Below, one piece after another: positions 33,609-46,086 of a DNA stretch of 64,000 nt. Below the pieces are notes generated by a model. The model was not told where the DNA came from. It made no database searches and was given only the letters and a program-made list of their open reading frames with translations. The stretch comes from Gammaproteobacteria bacterium (lineage in GTDB: Bacteria > Pseudomonadota > Gammaproteobacteria > Pseudomonadales > Pseudomonadaceae). A program made the translations under genes and the position numbers. Position 1 is the first letter of the stretch; each line of letters starts with the position of its first letter. The DNA lies in contig JAAYFI010000026.1 of the NCBI GenBank assembly GCA_012728315.1, positions 237,778 through 301,777 on the forward strand, read 5' to 3'.

Positions 33609-36600
33609 ATGAGTACTGCTCTTTATATACTGAATCGGCTGTTGCGCTTGAGTTTATGGTTGCTGGCCAGCTTGCTTATTTTTGCTGCGCTGTATGTCAG
33701 CTTGGGTCGACAATTGACCCCGTTGCTGGCGGAGTATCGTCAAGAGATTGAGCAGCAGTTGCAGCAGCGCTTAGCGCAAAAAATCCAAATCGAAAGCCTT
33801 AAGGGCAGCTGGTATGGTTTTTCTCCGATGTTAGAGGCGAATTATGTCACCTTAGGCAGCGGCGATGATGCTATACAAGTTGAGCAGCTGCATATCCAAC
33901 CTGATGTGGTGGCCAGTCTGCTGGCTCGCGAGTTGCGTTTTAAATCGGTGGCCTTGTCGGGTCTGCAGATTCACCTGCAAGAGGATGCTACGGGTCGTTG
34001 GGCGTTACAAGGCTTGCATCTTGAAGGTGCTGAGCAGACCGCTTTTCACTTGAATGACTGGCTCAATAAGCTGCAGCAAGTGAGCCAGCTGAGCGTTTTA
34101 GACAGTCGCATTATTATTCAAGCGCAAGGGCAGCAGCCGCTGGCTTTAACCTATGCGGGTTTTACCTTAAAGCGTAGCGCCTTGCAGCAACGCTTAGATT
34201 TGCGTGCCGTACTACCCGATGGGCAAAGCTTAGAGTTGAGCGCGCAAGGGCAGCTGCTGAAAGGTGACTGGCGACACAGCGATCTGGCGCTATACCTGAA
34301 ACTTCCCTCCAGTAACCTCGCCCAGTGGATCCCTGAGACCTATCTGCAAAAGTGGCAGCTATCGCGCTTGAAATTGGATGCTGAGTTGTGGTTTCGCGCC
34401 CAGCAGGGCCAAATGCAAGCGGCAGCTTTACGTCTTGCGCATTTGGAGCTGCAAGGGCAGTTCGCGGATGCGCCAGTGCTGCATGTGCAAGGTGAAGATG
34501 CGCTGGCTTTTTACCAGAATAAAGCCGGTGTACAGACGGCTTGGTTTGAGCGCTTATTAGTGCAGGTGGATGAGTTAGCGCAACATGATTGGCGCATGCG
34601 GTTGGATTATACAGAGCAAGACAATCCAGTATGGAACTTGGCTGTTGCACAGCTTGATTTAGCGGATCTACATTACCTCGCTGAGCGCATTGTGCAGCTG
34701 CCGGATGTGGCCGCAGATGTGTTGCAGACGATGCAGCCTACGGGTGAGCTGAAGAACTTGCACTTACAATGGCAGCCAGAGGCTGCGCAAGTCGAGCGTC
34801 TAAGTTTTGTCAGTAATTTGAGTCAGGTCGGTTTCTCGGCATGGCATGATGTGCCGGCTGCCAGTGCGATCAATGGACAGATATCCGGCAACCTTGAGCA
34901 AGGCGAATTGCGTTTAGCCAGCCATGCGGGTTTTAGTTTGCATTTAGCGAATTTATTTGCTGCCCCGTGGCAGTATCAAGAGGCTCATGCCCAGTTGTTA
35001 TGGGCGTTTGATCAGCATGGCTTCACCTTAAAAAGCCCGTATTTGCAGGTGTTAGGTGAAGAGGGGGCAATTGCCGGGGACTTTTTAATCCGCTTGCTCC
35101 ATGATCCTGCAGAAGAAGATTATATGGATTTGCGGGTTGGCTTGCGTGCCGGAGATGCGCGTTTTGCTGGCAAGTATTTGCCTTCACGGGCGCCTGCGTT
35201 TAGTGATGAGCTTGAGCGCTGGCTCAATGGCGCCATTCAGAGTGGGCATATTGAGCAGGGGTATTTCCAGTATCAAGGATCGTTAAATAAGGGGGCGCCT
35301 GCGGAGTCTCGCTCATTGAGCTTGTATTTTGCGGTGCAGGATGTCGAGCTTGAGTATCAGCCGGGTTGGCCCGCTTTAAGCAAAGCAGCCGGTGAGGTGG
35401 TCATTGAAGACAGTGGTGTGCGTATCAGTCTTAATCAAGGACAGATTTTAAATACACCGGTGCTCACTGCCTATGCCGAAGTAGCACATGTGCCAGAAGG
35501 GCAAGTGCCGGTCCTGCAGCTGCATGCTGAACTGCAAAGCAATCTCGATGATGGGCTGTATTTTTTACAAAAAACACCTATTGCTAAAGTCGCTCATGAA
35601 ATGGCAGGTTGGCAAGGTAAAGGGCATTTACCGGCAGTTTTAGATTTAACTGTACCGCTCGCCGCACAGCAGCAGGTACAGCTTGAATTGGTTCTTGATG
35701 CGCAGCGTGTTGAGTTGTACATGCCTGAGATCAATGTGCAGTTGCGCGAGCTCACCGGCGAGTTTAAGTTTGACAGTCAGCGGGGCTTGAGTGCGCCAAA
35801 GATTAGCGGCCAGTTTTTAGGGCAATCCTTTAGCGGCCATATTGATGCGCAAGGCACGGCTAAACAGCTCAGCACCCATATTGATGTGCAAGGGCTGATG
35901 CCTGTTGACTCGCTAACGCAATGGGCAAAAATCACCCAGCCTCTGCCGGTATCGGGCAGCTTACCGTACCGCTTGCGTGTATTGCTCGATGGTGAGGACA
36001 GCCAGCTGCGCATCGATTCCAGTTTGCTGGGGGTTAACATTGACTTGCCTGCTCCGTTTGGAAAAAAAGCCAGTACACAAAGTTATGCAGATTGGCGGAT
36101 GACTTTATCGGGGGCAGAGCGTCGTTACTGGCTCGATTATGCTGATCAGTTAAGTTTTGCTTTAGCTGCGGCGCCCGATCAGCTCTTGGGCGGACGCGGG
36201 CAAGTGCGTGTCGGTGGTGGTTTAGCACAGCTGCCAACGCAGGCGGGCTTGCAGTTACGTGGGCGTTTCAATCAGTTTGATTTGGCGCAGTGGCAGCAGG
36301 TGCTACAACGCTACCAATTACCTGAACAGGGCAAGCAACAGTTGTTAACCCACGCACAATTTGAAATACGTCACTTCACAGGCTTGGGCCTGAATGCCGA
36401 GCATTTAAGTGTCAATTGGCGACCGCAGGCAACGGGCTGGCAATTACTGTTGGAGAGTCAAGCAATCAAAGGAAAGATTGTAGATAAGGGTGCAGGGCAG
36501 CCGATGAGCGTTGACCTTGCGCATTTATATGTGCCGAAAAATATCACCACAGCAACGGATGCGCAGGATGTACTCAGTGATTTTGATATCAGTAGTATTC

Positions 36601-37421
36601 CCGCATTAGATATTCGAGTGGCTGCACTTTATTTGGCTGACGAGAGCTTAGGCGCTTGGTCCTTAAGTACCCGGCCACAGCCGCATGGCGTGTTGTTCGA
36701 TAAGCTCAATTTATCGCTTAAAGGGCTCAATGTTACGGGTCAAGCAGGCTGGGAACGGGTCAATGGACAGGCACGCAGTTGGTATAAAGGGCGCATGCAA
36801 GGTGATGATTTAAGCGATGTGTTGCTGGCTTGGAAGTTTGCTCCCACCATGACCAGTCAAACATTTCGGGTGGATGCGGATGTGCGCTGGCCAGGCTCAC
36901 CGGCAGCCTTGGCCTTGACTCAATTAAGTGGCGATTTAGATGTCAGCTTTCGCAAAGGGCAGTTGGTCACTGTCGAGGGCGGTGCGCAAGCTCTGCGGGT
37001 GTTTGGCCTGTTGAATTTTGACTCGATTGGTCGGCGCTTACGCTTAGATTTCTCTGATCTAATTGATAAAGGCTTAGCTTACGATCGGATTAAGGGCAAA
37101 TTGCAGGTTGCGCAGGGTGTTTATCGTACGCATACACCGCTGCAGCTGGAGGGGCCATCCAGCAATATTGATTTGCAAGGCCAGATTAATTTAGTCAATG
37201 AGCAAATTAACGCAACTATGTTGGTGGCTTTGCCACTGTCGCAGAATCTGCCGCTGGCGGCGATTGCGGTGGGCGCTCCAGCGGTAGCGGGGGCGCTGTT
37301 TGTGGCTGAGCGTTTAATTGGCAATCGCTTGGATCGTTTTGCCAGTGCGACTTATTATATTTACGGTGATTGGCAGCAGCCGAAGATCACGCTTAAGAAA
37401 AACACTAAAGAAGCCAAGTAA
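33609..37421 (+). CDS. YhdP-family large AsmA-like protein
   Basis: 1270 aa, single N-terminal TM, DUF3971/AsmA-like C-terminus, adjacent to rng. Confidence 0.9.
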   Translation: MSTALYILNRLLRLSLWLLASLLIFAALYVSLGRQLTPLLAEYRQEIEQQLQQRLAQKIQIESLKGSWYGFSPMLEANYVTLGSGDDAIQVEQLHIQPDVVASLLARELRFKSVALSGLQIHLQEDATGRWALQGLHLEGAEQTAFHLNDWLNKLQQVSQLSVLDSRIIIQAQGQQPLALTYAGFTLKRSALQQRLDLRAVLPDGQSLELSAQGQLLKGDWRHSDLALYLKLPSSNLAQWIPETYLQKWQLSRLKLDAELWFRAQQGQMQAAALRLAHLELQGQFADAPVLHVQGEDALAFYQNKAGVQTAWFERLLVQVDELAQHDWRMRLDYTEQDNPVWNLAVAQLDLADLHYLAERIVQLPDVAADVLQTMQPTGELKNLHLQWQPEAAQVERLSFVSNLSQVGFSAWHDVPAASAINGQISGNLEQGELRLASHAGFSLHLANLFAAPWQYQEAHAQLLWAFDQHGFTLKSPYLQVLGEEGAIAGDFLIRLLHDPAEEDYMDLRVGLRAGDARFAGKYLPSRAPAFSDELERWLNGAIQSGHIEQGYFQYQGSLNKGAPAESRSLSLYFAVQDVELEYQPGWPALSKAAGEVVIEDSGVRISLNQGQILNTPVLTAYAEVAHVPEGQVPVLQLHAELQSNLDDGLYFLQKTPIAKVAHEMAGWQGKGHLPAVLDLTVPLAAQQQVQLELVLDAQRVELYMPEINVQLRELTGEFKFDSQRGLSAPKISGQFLGQSFSGHIDAQGTAKQLSTHIDVQGLMPVDSLTQWAKITQPLPVSGSLPYRLRVLLDGEDSQLRIDSSLLGVNIDLPAPFGKKASTQSYADWRMTLSGAERRYWLDYADQLSFALAAAPDQLLGGRGQVRVGGGLAQLPTQAGLQLRGRFNQFDLAQWQQVLQRYQLPEQGKQQLLTHAQFEIRHFTGLGLNAEHLSVNWRPQATGWQLLLESQAIKGKIVDKGAGQPMSVDLAHLYVPKNITTATDAQDVLSDFDISSIPALDIRVAALYLADESLGAWSLSTRPQPHGVLFDKLNLSLKGLNVTGQAGWERVNGQARSWYKGRMQGDDLSDVLLAWKFAPTMTSQTFRVDADVRWPGSPAALALTQLSGDLDVSFRKGQLVTVEGGAQALRVFGLLNFDSIGRRLRLDFSDLIDKGLAYDRIKGKLQVAQGVYRTHTPLQLEGPSSNIDLQGQINLVNEQINATMLVALPLSQNLPLAAIAVGAPAVAGALFVAERLIGNRLDRFASATYYIYGDWQQPKITLKKNTKEAK

Positions 37422-37439
37422 TAACGCTGTGCGCGCTGT

Positions 37440-39134
37440 TTAAGCGCGCTGTGCAGTTGCCACAGGCTGGGCGTTATCCAGTATTTTTCGTGCGTGTTGT
37501 AATGATTCATCGGTCAGGTCAATACCACCGAGCATGCGCGCCACTTCTTCCACACGTTGCTCGTAAGTGAGCCGCTTCACTGCAGTGTGCGTAGTTTTCT
37601 GCTTGCGCTCTTTATGGACAAACAAGTGCTGATGGCCTTGTGCTGCAACTTGTGCCAAGTGCGTGACAGTCAGCACTTGCCCTGTTTCGCCGAGCTGACG
37701 TAACAGCTGACCAACGATTTCTGCGGTAGGGCCGCCAATCCCAACATCAACTTCATCAAAGACCAAAGTGGGTACCCGTGAGGTTTGCGCAGTAATAACC
37801 TGAATCGCTAAGCTGATGCGCGACAACTCACCCCCGGAGGCGACTTTGGCTAGACTGCGCAAAGGCTGGCCGCGGTTGGCGCTGACTAAAAACTCAATGC
37901 TTTCTAAACCATGCAGAGCGGGTGCAGGGTTGTTGGTTGTTTGCAAACTAACGCTGAATTCTCCATCGGGCATGCCGAGCATATGCAGCTGCTGCATAAC
38001 GGCCCGCGCGAGTTTTTTTGCCGCTAAGCTGCGCTGCTTGCTCAATGCTTGGGCTTTTTGTTGATACTCATCCACCAGTAGCGCGGCGGCCTGTTGTAAA
38101 TGCTCAAGGCTGGCGTCATCGGCATCCAGCTCAGCCAATTCAGCGCTGAGTTGGTTCTGCAAATTGTGCAGTTGTTCGGGTTGTACCCGATGTTTGCGCG
38201 CCAAGGTGTAAATGGCATTTAAACGCTCTTCAAGCCACTGTTGTCGTTGTGGGTCTGCTTCAAAGTAATCAGCAAAATGATTAAATTCACTGACGGCTTC
38301 TTCAATTTGAATCTGTGCGCTGGACAGCAGTTCAGTCGCTTGAATAAAGGCTTGCGGTGCACCGTTTAAACTTTGTGCACGCTGTAGCAGTGAAGCCAAA
38401 GTGCTGAGGATATTGTTGCTATCATTTTCGCGGCAGCTGTCAATGATCTGGTGACAGGTCTCAAGTAGAACTTCTGAATTGCTTAAGCTTTTATGTTCGT
38501 GCTCAAGTTGCTCCAGTTCGCCAGCGTTGAGGGCCAGTGTTTCGAGCTCTTCCAGTTGGTAGGTGAGCAGCTGGCGGCGGGCGCGGTGTTCTTCTTCGTT
38601 AGCACTGAGCTGTTCCAGTTGTTGCTGGGTAGTGCGCCAGCGCTGGGCCAAGCTGTACACTGCACGTGTCAGTTCGCTGGCGCCGGCAAACTCATCTAAT
38701 AGGCGGCGATGGGTGTCTGTTTTTAACAGCGATTGATGCTCATGCTGGCTGTGAATATCAATGAGCAGCTCACCTAATGCTTTTAGATCAGCTAAAGGGC
38801 AAGGGGTGCCATTAATATAGGCGCGTGAACGCCCTTCGCGTGTAATGACGCGGCGTAAAATACACTGCGCCTCGCTCCATAGTTCCCGTTCTTTAAGCCA
38901 TTGTTGGGCTTCGGGGATGTTGCTGATGTCGAAGCTGCTGAGAATATCGGCTTTATCGGCACCAGGGCGAACTACGCTGCTGTCGGTGCGAGCACCGAGC
39001 GTGAGACTCAACGCATCCAGCATAATGGACTTTCCTGCGCCTGTTTCTCCGGTGATTACGCTCATACCTTCATGCAGTTCAAGGTCGAGGTGATCAACGA
39101 TGGCGTAATTTTGTACTGAAATATGTAGCAGCAT
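37440..39134 (-). CDS. recN: DNA repair protein RecN
   Basis: MLLHISVQNYAIVDHLDLELHEGMSVITGETGAGKSIMLDAL; start trimmed from 39164. Confidence 0.97.
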   Translation of the reverse strand: MLLHISVQNYAIVDHLDLELHEGMSVITGETGAGKSIMLDALSLTLGARTDSSVVRPGADKADILSSFDISNIPEAQQWLKERELWSEAQCILRRVITREGRSRAYINGTPCPLADLKALGELLIDIHSQHEHQSLLKTDTHRRLLDEFAGASELTRAVYSLAQRWRTTQQQLEQLSANEEEHRARRQLLTYQLEELETLALNAGELEQLEHEHKSLSNSEVLLETCHQIIDSCRENDSNNILSTLASLLQRAQSLNGAPQAFIQATELLSSAQIQIEEAVSEFNHFADYFEADPQRQQWLEERLNAIYTLARKHRVQPEQLHNLQNQLSAELAELDADDASLEHLQQAAALLVDEYQQKAQALSKQRSLAAKKLARAVMQQLHMLGMPDGEFSVSLQTTNNPAPALHGLESIEFLVSANRGQPLRSLAKVASGGELSRISLAIQVITAQTSRVPTLVFDEVDVGIGGPTAEIVGQLLRQLGETGQVLTVTHLAQVAAQGHQHLFVHKERKQKTTHTAVKRLTYEQRVEEVARMLGGIDLTDESLQHARKILDNAQPVATAQRA

Positions 39135-39156
39135 AGTCACGGCTCCGGTTCTTGTG

Positions 39157-39172
39157 CTGTTCATTTATACAG
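39157..39172 (-). promoter_or_regulatory. LexA (SOS) box upstream of recN
   Basis: CTGTTCATTTATACAG vs consensus CTGTATATATATACAG; 23 bp upstream of the recN start codon. Confidence 0.8.
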
Positions 39173-39327
39173 TTAAATTAACAGTCTTTTCAAGTGCTGG
39201 AGCACGTTTTTTGTTGCAGTGTATGCATAGCGAGGCTGGGATGCCGAGTTTTCCTGCGGTTACGCTGCGCCTGACATGAAAAAAATATAAAAATAACGGT
39301 ATAAATGAATAATTTCACTGAGTAACG

Positions 39328-39357
39328 CTTGAAGTTAAAGGTGTCAGCCCCATATAT
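39328..39357 (+). promoter_or_regulatory. Sigma-32 promoter of grpE-dnaK-dnaJ
   Basis: CTTGAAG-N13-CCCCATATAT. Confidence 0.85.
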
Positions 39358-39408
39358 CAGGCATAACGCAGGTAATTTGGCCTGCATCACTGTATTGAGG
39401 AGGGTGCC

Positions 39409-39987
39409 ATGACTGACGAGCAAACTTTGGATGAGCAAGTAGCTGATCGAGCGGCGGATGAGCAGAATGCCGAAACCGGTTCAGGCGATAGTGCTGAGCT
39501 GCGCATTGCTGAGCTGGAAGAGCAGTTAGCCGGGGCACAAGAAAACGCCTTACGCGCCGCTGCAGAGATGCAAAATATTCGTCGTCGTGCCGAGCAAGAT
39601 ATTGAAAAGGCGCATAAATTTGCGCTGGAAAAATTTGCCACAGACTTATTAGCGGTCGTGGACAGCCTTGAGCGCGGGATCGAAGTGTCTGATCCGGCTG
39701 ATGAGAAAATTCGGCCAATGCGTGAGGGTATGGAGCTGACTTTTAAGCTCTTTTTAGACACGATGAAGCGCTTTCAAATTGAGCGCTTGGATCCTCAGGG
39801 TGAGCCCTTTAATCCAGAGCAGCATCAGGCGATGGCCATGGAAGAAAGCACCCATGTTGAGCCCAATAGCGTATTAAAAGTTTTCCAGTGTGGTTACAGC
39901 ATGAATGGTCGTTTGTTACGACCTGCAATGGTCGTGGTCAGTAAGGCGCCCAGTGAGCCACCCGTAAAAATTGATGAGCAGGCTTGA
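39409..39987 (+). CDS. grpE: Nucleotide exchange factor GrpE
   Basis: [36 protein letters not shown]. Confidence 0.97.
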   Translation: MTDEQTLDEQVADRAADEQNAETGSGDSAELRIAELEEQLAGAQENALRAAAEMQNIRRRAEQDIEKAHKFALEKFATDLLAVVDSLERGIEVSDPADEKIRPMREGMELTFKLFLDTMKRFQIERLDPQGEPFNPEQHQAMAMEESTHVEPNSVLKVFQCGYSMNGRLLRPAMVVVSKAPSEPPVKIDEQA

Positions 39988-40084
39988 AATTTTTAGAAAC
40001 AGCCCCATCTAGTATTACAAGCGAATAAACACTTTGTTAGTCCAGCTTCGTGCTGAGAATGCATGCCAATTTAGGAGATGTAAA

Positions 40085-42004
40085 ATGGGTAAAATTATCG
40101 GTATTGACTTAGGTACCACCAACTCCTGCGTATCTGTTATGGAAAACGGTGTTGCCAAGATTATTGAAAACGCCGAAGGCGGCCGTACAACACCTTCAAT
40201 CATTGCATACACCAATGATGGTGAGATTTTAGTGGGTCAGGCGGCTAAACGTCAGGCCGTTACCAACCCGCACAACACTTTGTATGCAGTGAAGCGTCTG
40301 ATTGGTCGTCGTTTTGATGAAGATGTTGTACAAAAAGATATCAAGATGGTGCCGTACAATATCGTCAAAGCAGATAATGGTGATGCTTGGGTTGAAGTAA
40401 AAGGCGAAAAAATGGCGCCGCCGCAAATTTCTGCGGAAGTTTTGAAAAAAATGAAAAAGACCGCCGAAGATTACCTCGGTGAGCCGGTAACAGAAGCGGT
40501 TGTCACTGTACCTGCGTACTTTAACGACAGTCAGCGTCAAGCCACTAAAGATGCGGGTCGTATTGCCGGTCTTGATGTTAAACGTATTATTAACGAGCCA
40601 ACTGCTGCGGCCTTGGCTTACGGTATGGATAAAGCTAAAGGCGACCACACAGTTATCGTGTATGACTTAGGTGGTGGTACCTTTGACGTGTCTGTGATTG
40701 AAATCGCTGAAGTGGATGGTGAGCATCAGTTTGAAGTGTTGGCGACCAACGGTGATACCTTCCTTGGTGGTGAAGACTTCGATAACCGCTTAATCAACGA
40801 CTTAGTGGATCAGTTTAAGAAAGACACAGGTTTTGATCTTAAAGGTGATCCATTAGCCATGCAGCGCCTCAAGGAAGCTGCAGAAAAAGCGAAAATCGAG
40901 CTGTCTTCAGCACAGCAAACAGATATCAACTTGCCGTATATTACCGCTGATGCGACAGGTCCTAAGCACCTGAATATCGTGGTAACTCGTGCCAAGCTTG
41001 AGGGCTTAGTTAGCGATTTGGTTGAGCGTACACTTGAGCCATGCCGTGTTGCCTTAAAAGATGCGGGCGTTGATGTGAGCGCGATCAATGATGTGATCTT
41101 GGTCGGTGGTCAGACACGTATGCCTTTGGTGCAGAAGACTGTTGCTGACTTCTTTAAGAAAGATGCACGTCGCGATGTTAACCCTGATGAAGCCGTGGCA
41201 ATGGGTGCGGCGATTCAAGGTGCGGTATTGTCAGGTGATGTAAAAGACGTTCTGCTGTTAGACGTTAGCCCACTGACCCTAGGTATTGAAACCATGGGCG
41301 GTGTGATGACCGCGCTGATTGAGAAAAACACGACGATTCCAACGAAGAAATCACAAGTGTTCTCAACGGCAGACGATAACCAGAACGCAGTAACCATTCA
41401 TGTGTTGCAAGGTGAGCGTAAGCAGGCGTCAGCGAACAAATCACTGGGTCGTTTTGACTTGGCTGATATTCCACCAGCGCCACGTGGTGTGCCACAAATT
41501 GAAGTGACCTTTGACATTGATGCCAACGGTATCCTCAACGTATCGGCAAAAGATAAGGCCACAGGTAAAGAGCAGTCCATCGTCATTAAAGCCAACTCAG
41601 GTTTAAGCGATGAAGAAGTTGAGCAAATGATTCGTGATGCAGAAGCCAATGCTGATGAAGACCGCAAGTTTGAAGAGCTGGCTACGGCACGTAACCAAGG
41701 TGATCAGCTGATTCATGCAACGCGCAAGATGCTCACTGAAGCAGGTGATAAAGTCACTGCAGACGAGAAAACTGCGATTGAAGCAGCTTTAACAGAGCTT
41801 GAAGACGCAGTAAAAGGTGACGATAAAGAAGCGATTGACGCTAAAGTTGCCGCGCTTTCAGCAGCGAGCGCACCAGTGGCTGAGAAGATGTATGCCGAGC
41901 AGGCGCAGCAAGCTGATGCTACTGCTGATGCAGGTCAGACAAACGATGCTGATGATGTCGTTGATGCTGAGTTTGAAGAGGTTAAGGATACTGATAAGAA
42001 GTAA
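40085..42004 (+). CDS. dnaK: Chaperone DnaK
   Basis: [22 protein letters not shown]; start trimmed from 40034. Confidence 0.99.
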   Translation: MGKIIGIDLGTTNSCVSVMENGVAKIIENAEGGRTTPSIIAYTNDGEILVGQAAKRQAVTNPHNTLYAVKRLIGRRFDEDVVQKDIKMVPYNIVKADNGDAWVEVKGEKMAPPQISAEVLKKMKKTAEDYLGEPVTEAVVTVPAYFNDSQRQATKDAGRIAGLDVKRIINEPTAAALAYGMDKAKGDHTVIVYDLGGGTFDVSVIEIAEVDGEHQFEVLATNGDTFLGGEDFDNRLINDLVDQFKKDTGFDLKGDPLAMQRLKEAAEKAKIELSSAQQTDINLPYITADATGPKHLNIVVTRAKLEGLVSDLVERTLEPCRVALKDAGVDVSAINDVILVGGQTRMPLVQKTVADFFKKDARRDVNPDEAVAMGAAIQGAVLSGDVKDVLLLDVSPLTLGIETMGGVMTALIEKNTTIPTKKSQVFSTADDNQNAVTIHVLQGERKQASANKSLGRFDLADIPPAPRGVPQIEVTFDIDANGILNVSAKDKATGKEQSIVIKANSGLSDEEVEQMIRDAEANADEDRKFEELATARNQGDQLIHATRKMLTEAGDKVTADEKTAIEAALTELEDAVKGDDKEAIDAKVAALSAASAPVAEKMYAEQAQQADATADAGQTNDADDVVDAEFEEVKDTDKK

Positions 42005-42043
42005 TCCTACCAACCCAAGCCCTGCAGTGATGCAGTCGTGATT

Positions 42044-42073
42044 CACCACGCGGGACTTGCTCCCGCGTTGGTG
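42044..42073. repeat. dnaK-dnaJ intergenic hairpin
   Basis: CACCACGCGGGA-CTTGC-TCCCGCGTTGGTG, 12 bp with one bulge, no T-run. Confidence 0.7.
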
Positions 42074-42108
42074 TGTCTGGCAGATGAGAATCCGGAGTTA
42101 AAAGAGTT

Positions 42109-44093
<1,985 letters not shown>

Positions 44094-44169
44094 TGCATTT
44101 GAATGCTTCCGGTTAAACTAAAAAAGCCGTACAATCGCTTTTTAGTGTATCCACTAGAAGTGCGCCCAT

Positions 44170-44193
44170 ATGAATAATTTAAAAGCGGAATGA
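44170..44193 (+). other. Candidate carA leader peptide ORF (MNNLKAE)
   Basis: ATG AAT AAT TTA AAA GCG GAA TGA; its last codons form the 5' arm of the downstream terminator. Confidence 0.4.
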
Positions 44194-44221
44194 TGTGAGG
44201 TTTACGTCATTCCGCTTTTTT
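44181..44221 (+). terminator. Intrinsic terminator/attenuator upstream of carA
   Basis: AAAAGCGGAATGA (44181-44193) / TCATTCCGCTTTT (44208-44220), 13-bp perfect stem running into a T-tract. Confidence 0.85.
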
Positions 44222-44264
44222 GCAAATTATGAGTGCAAAACAGGCTAAATAACGGGAGGTCTTC

Positions 44265-45401
44265 TTGACTAAGCCAGCCATACTCGCCCTTGCTGACGGC
44301 AGCATCTTTCGCGGCGAATCCATTGGAATTGACGGTGCAACCGTTGGTGAGGTGGTCTTTAATACTGCCATGACCGGCTATCAGGAAATTCTTACAGATC
44401 CATCCTACGCACGGCAGTTGGTTGCCTTAACTTATCCGCATATTGGTAACACAGGTACCACTCCTGAAGATGCTGAATCAAATCGGGTTTGGGCTGCGGG
44501 ACTGATTATTCGTGACTTGCCGCTGCTATCGAGCAGCTGGCGTGATAAGCAGCCTTTAGGTGAGTACTTAAGGGATAACAAAATCGTGGCCATTGCCGGC
44601 ATTGATACCCGCCGTTTAACGCGCTTGTTGCGCGATAAAGGGGCGCAAAGTGGTTGCATTTTAGCGGGTGCAGACGCCACTGAAGAGCGTGCACTGGAGC
44701 TGGCGCGTGGTTTTAAAGGGTTGCAAGGTTTGGATCTTGCTCAAGAAGTGAGCAGCGATAAAATCTACGAGTGGCGTTCAGCGCCATGGCAGTTAATCAC
44801 TGACAGCCATCCAGAGATACAAGCCGGTCAGCTGCCTTATCATGTTGTTGTCTACGATTTTGGAGTGAAACGCAATATTTTGCGCGTTTTGGTTGCGCGC
44901 GGTTGCCGCTTAACCGTCGTGCCTGCGCAAACTCCGGCCAGCGAGGTTTTAGCGTTGAACCCCGATGGGGTTTTCCTCTCCAATGGCCCAGGTGATCCAG
45001 AGCCCTGTGATTATGCGATCAGCGCCATTCAGCAGATTCTTGAAACGGATACCCCCGTATTTGGTATTTGCTTAGGGCATCAGTTGCTGGCTTTAGCATC
45101 AGGTGCGCGCACTATGAAAATGGTGAATGGTCATCACGGTGCCAATCATCCAGTGCAAGACTTGAAAACCGGCATGGTGATGATTACTAGTCAAAACCAT
45201 GGCTTTGCTGTGGATAAAGACAGCTTGCCTGCTCATTTAGTGGCCACCCATGTGTCATTATTTGACCATACCTTGCAAGGCATTGAGCGTACTGATAAAG
45301 CAGCATTTGGTTTTCAGGGTCACCCAGAGGCGAGCCCGGGACCTAATGATGTCAGTTCTTTATTTGACCGCTTTGTTGCCAGCATGGCAGCGCGTCGCTA
45401 A
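44265..45401 (+). CDS. carA: Carbamoyl-phosphate synthase small subunit (TTG start)
   Basis: GGAGGT-SD then TTG ACT AAG CCA; GATase class [16 protein letters not shown]. Confidence 0.97.
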   Translation: MTKPAILALADGSIFRGESIGIDGATVGEVVFNTAMTGYQEILTDPSYARQLVALTYPHIGNTGTTPEDAESNRVWAAGLIIRDLPLLSSSWRDKQPLGEYLRDNKIVAIAGIDTRRLTRLLRDKGAQSGCILAGADATEERALELARGFKGLQGLDLAQEVSSDKIYEWRSAPWQLITDSHPEIQAGQLPYHVVVYDFGVKRNILRVLVARGCRLTVVPAQTPASEVLALNPDGVFLSNGPGDPEPCDYAISAIQQILETDTPVFGICLGHQLLALASGARTMKMVNGHHGANHPVQDLKTGMVMITSQNHGFAVDKDSLPAHLVATHVSLFDHTLQGIERTDKAAFGFQGHPEASPGPNDVSSLFDRFVASMAARR

Positions 45402-45413
45402 GGAATAGAGGTT

Positions 45414-46070
45414 ATGTTGCCAAGCTTGGGAATCACTGATCTTTGGACCTATATTCTAGGGACAGTGTTTGTCGTGTTGCTGCCAGGGCCCAACTCTTTG
45501 TTTGTTCTGGCAACAGCGGCCCAGCGTGGCATTGCTTCGGGATACCAAGCAGCTTGCGGTGTGTTTCTCGGTGATACAGTACTGATGACTCTATCAGCCA
45601 TAGGTATTGCTTCGTTATTGCGCACTGAGCCGATGTTCTTTGTTGTTTTAAAGTACTTAGGCGCAGCTTATTTATGCTGGCTGGGCGTCAATATGCTGAT
45701 TTCAGCGTGGCGCTCCATGCGCGGCCCAGCGTTGTCTGCTGAAACACTTGAGCAGCAGAAAGCTGTGAGCAAGCCGTTACGCAAAGCTTTCTTGCTGAGT
45801 ATCTCCAATCCCAAAGCGATTCTGTTCTTTGTTTCGTTTTTTATCCAATTTGTTGATCCAGGCTACGCCCATCCTGGTTTATCGTTTTTAGTACTGGGGT
45901 TGATTTTACAGCTGATTAGCGGAATCTATCTGAGTCTATTAATTTTTACTGGCGCCCGATTAGCGCAGTGGTTTCGTCAGCGACAACGCTTGGCGACCGG
46001 TGCACTAAGCGGAGTAGGCGCTATGTTCGTCGGCTTTGGCGTGAAGCTGGCTACCGCAACCTTGTCCTAA
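45414..46070 (+). CDS. LysE-family translocator inserted between carA and carB
   Basis: 218 aa; [33 protein letters not shown]. Confidence 0.92.
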   Translation: MLPSLGITDLWTYILGTVFVVLLPGPNSLFVLATAAQRGIASGYQAACGVFLGDTVLMTLSAIGIASLLRTEPMFFVVLKYLGAAYLCWLGVNMLISAWRSMRGPALSAETLEQQKAVSKPLRKAFLLSISNPKAILFFVSFFIQFVDPGYAHPGLSFLVLGLILQLISGIYLSLLIFTGARLAQWFRQRQRLATGALSGVGAMFVGFGVKLATATLS

Positions 46071-46086
46071 ACATTACGAGAATCCC

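Noticed and set aside
34162-34650. 162-aa antisense ORF in yhdP
   Set aside because: Shadow of a well-supported long CDS; no domain
39344-39761. Two 124-aa minus-strand ORFs opposite grpE
   Set aside because: Antisense to grpE and its sigma-32 promoter; composition typical of shadow frames
45414-46070. LysE-type gene inside the car operon as a novel insertion
   Set aside because: From memory, a carA-orf-carB-greA order is already described in Pseudomonas aeruginosa, so this is conserved and not new
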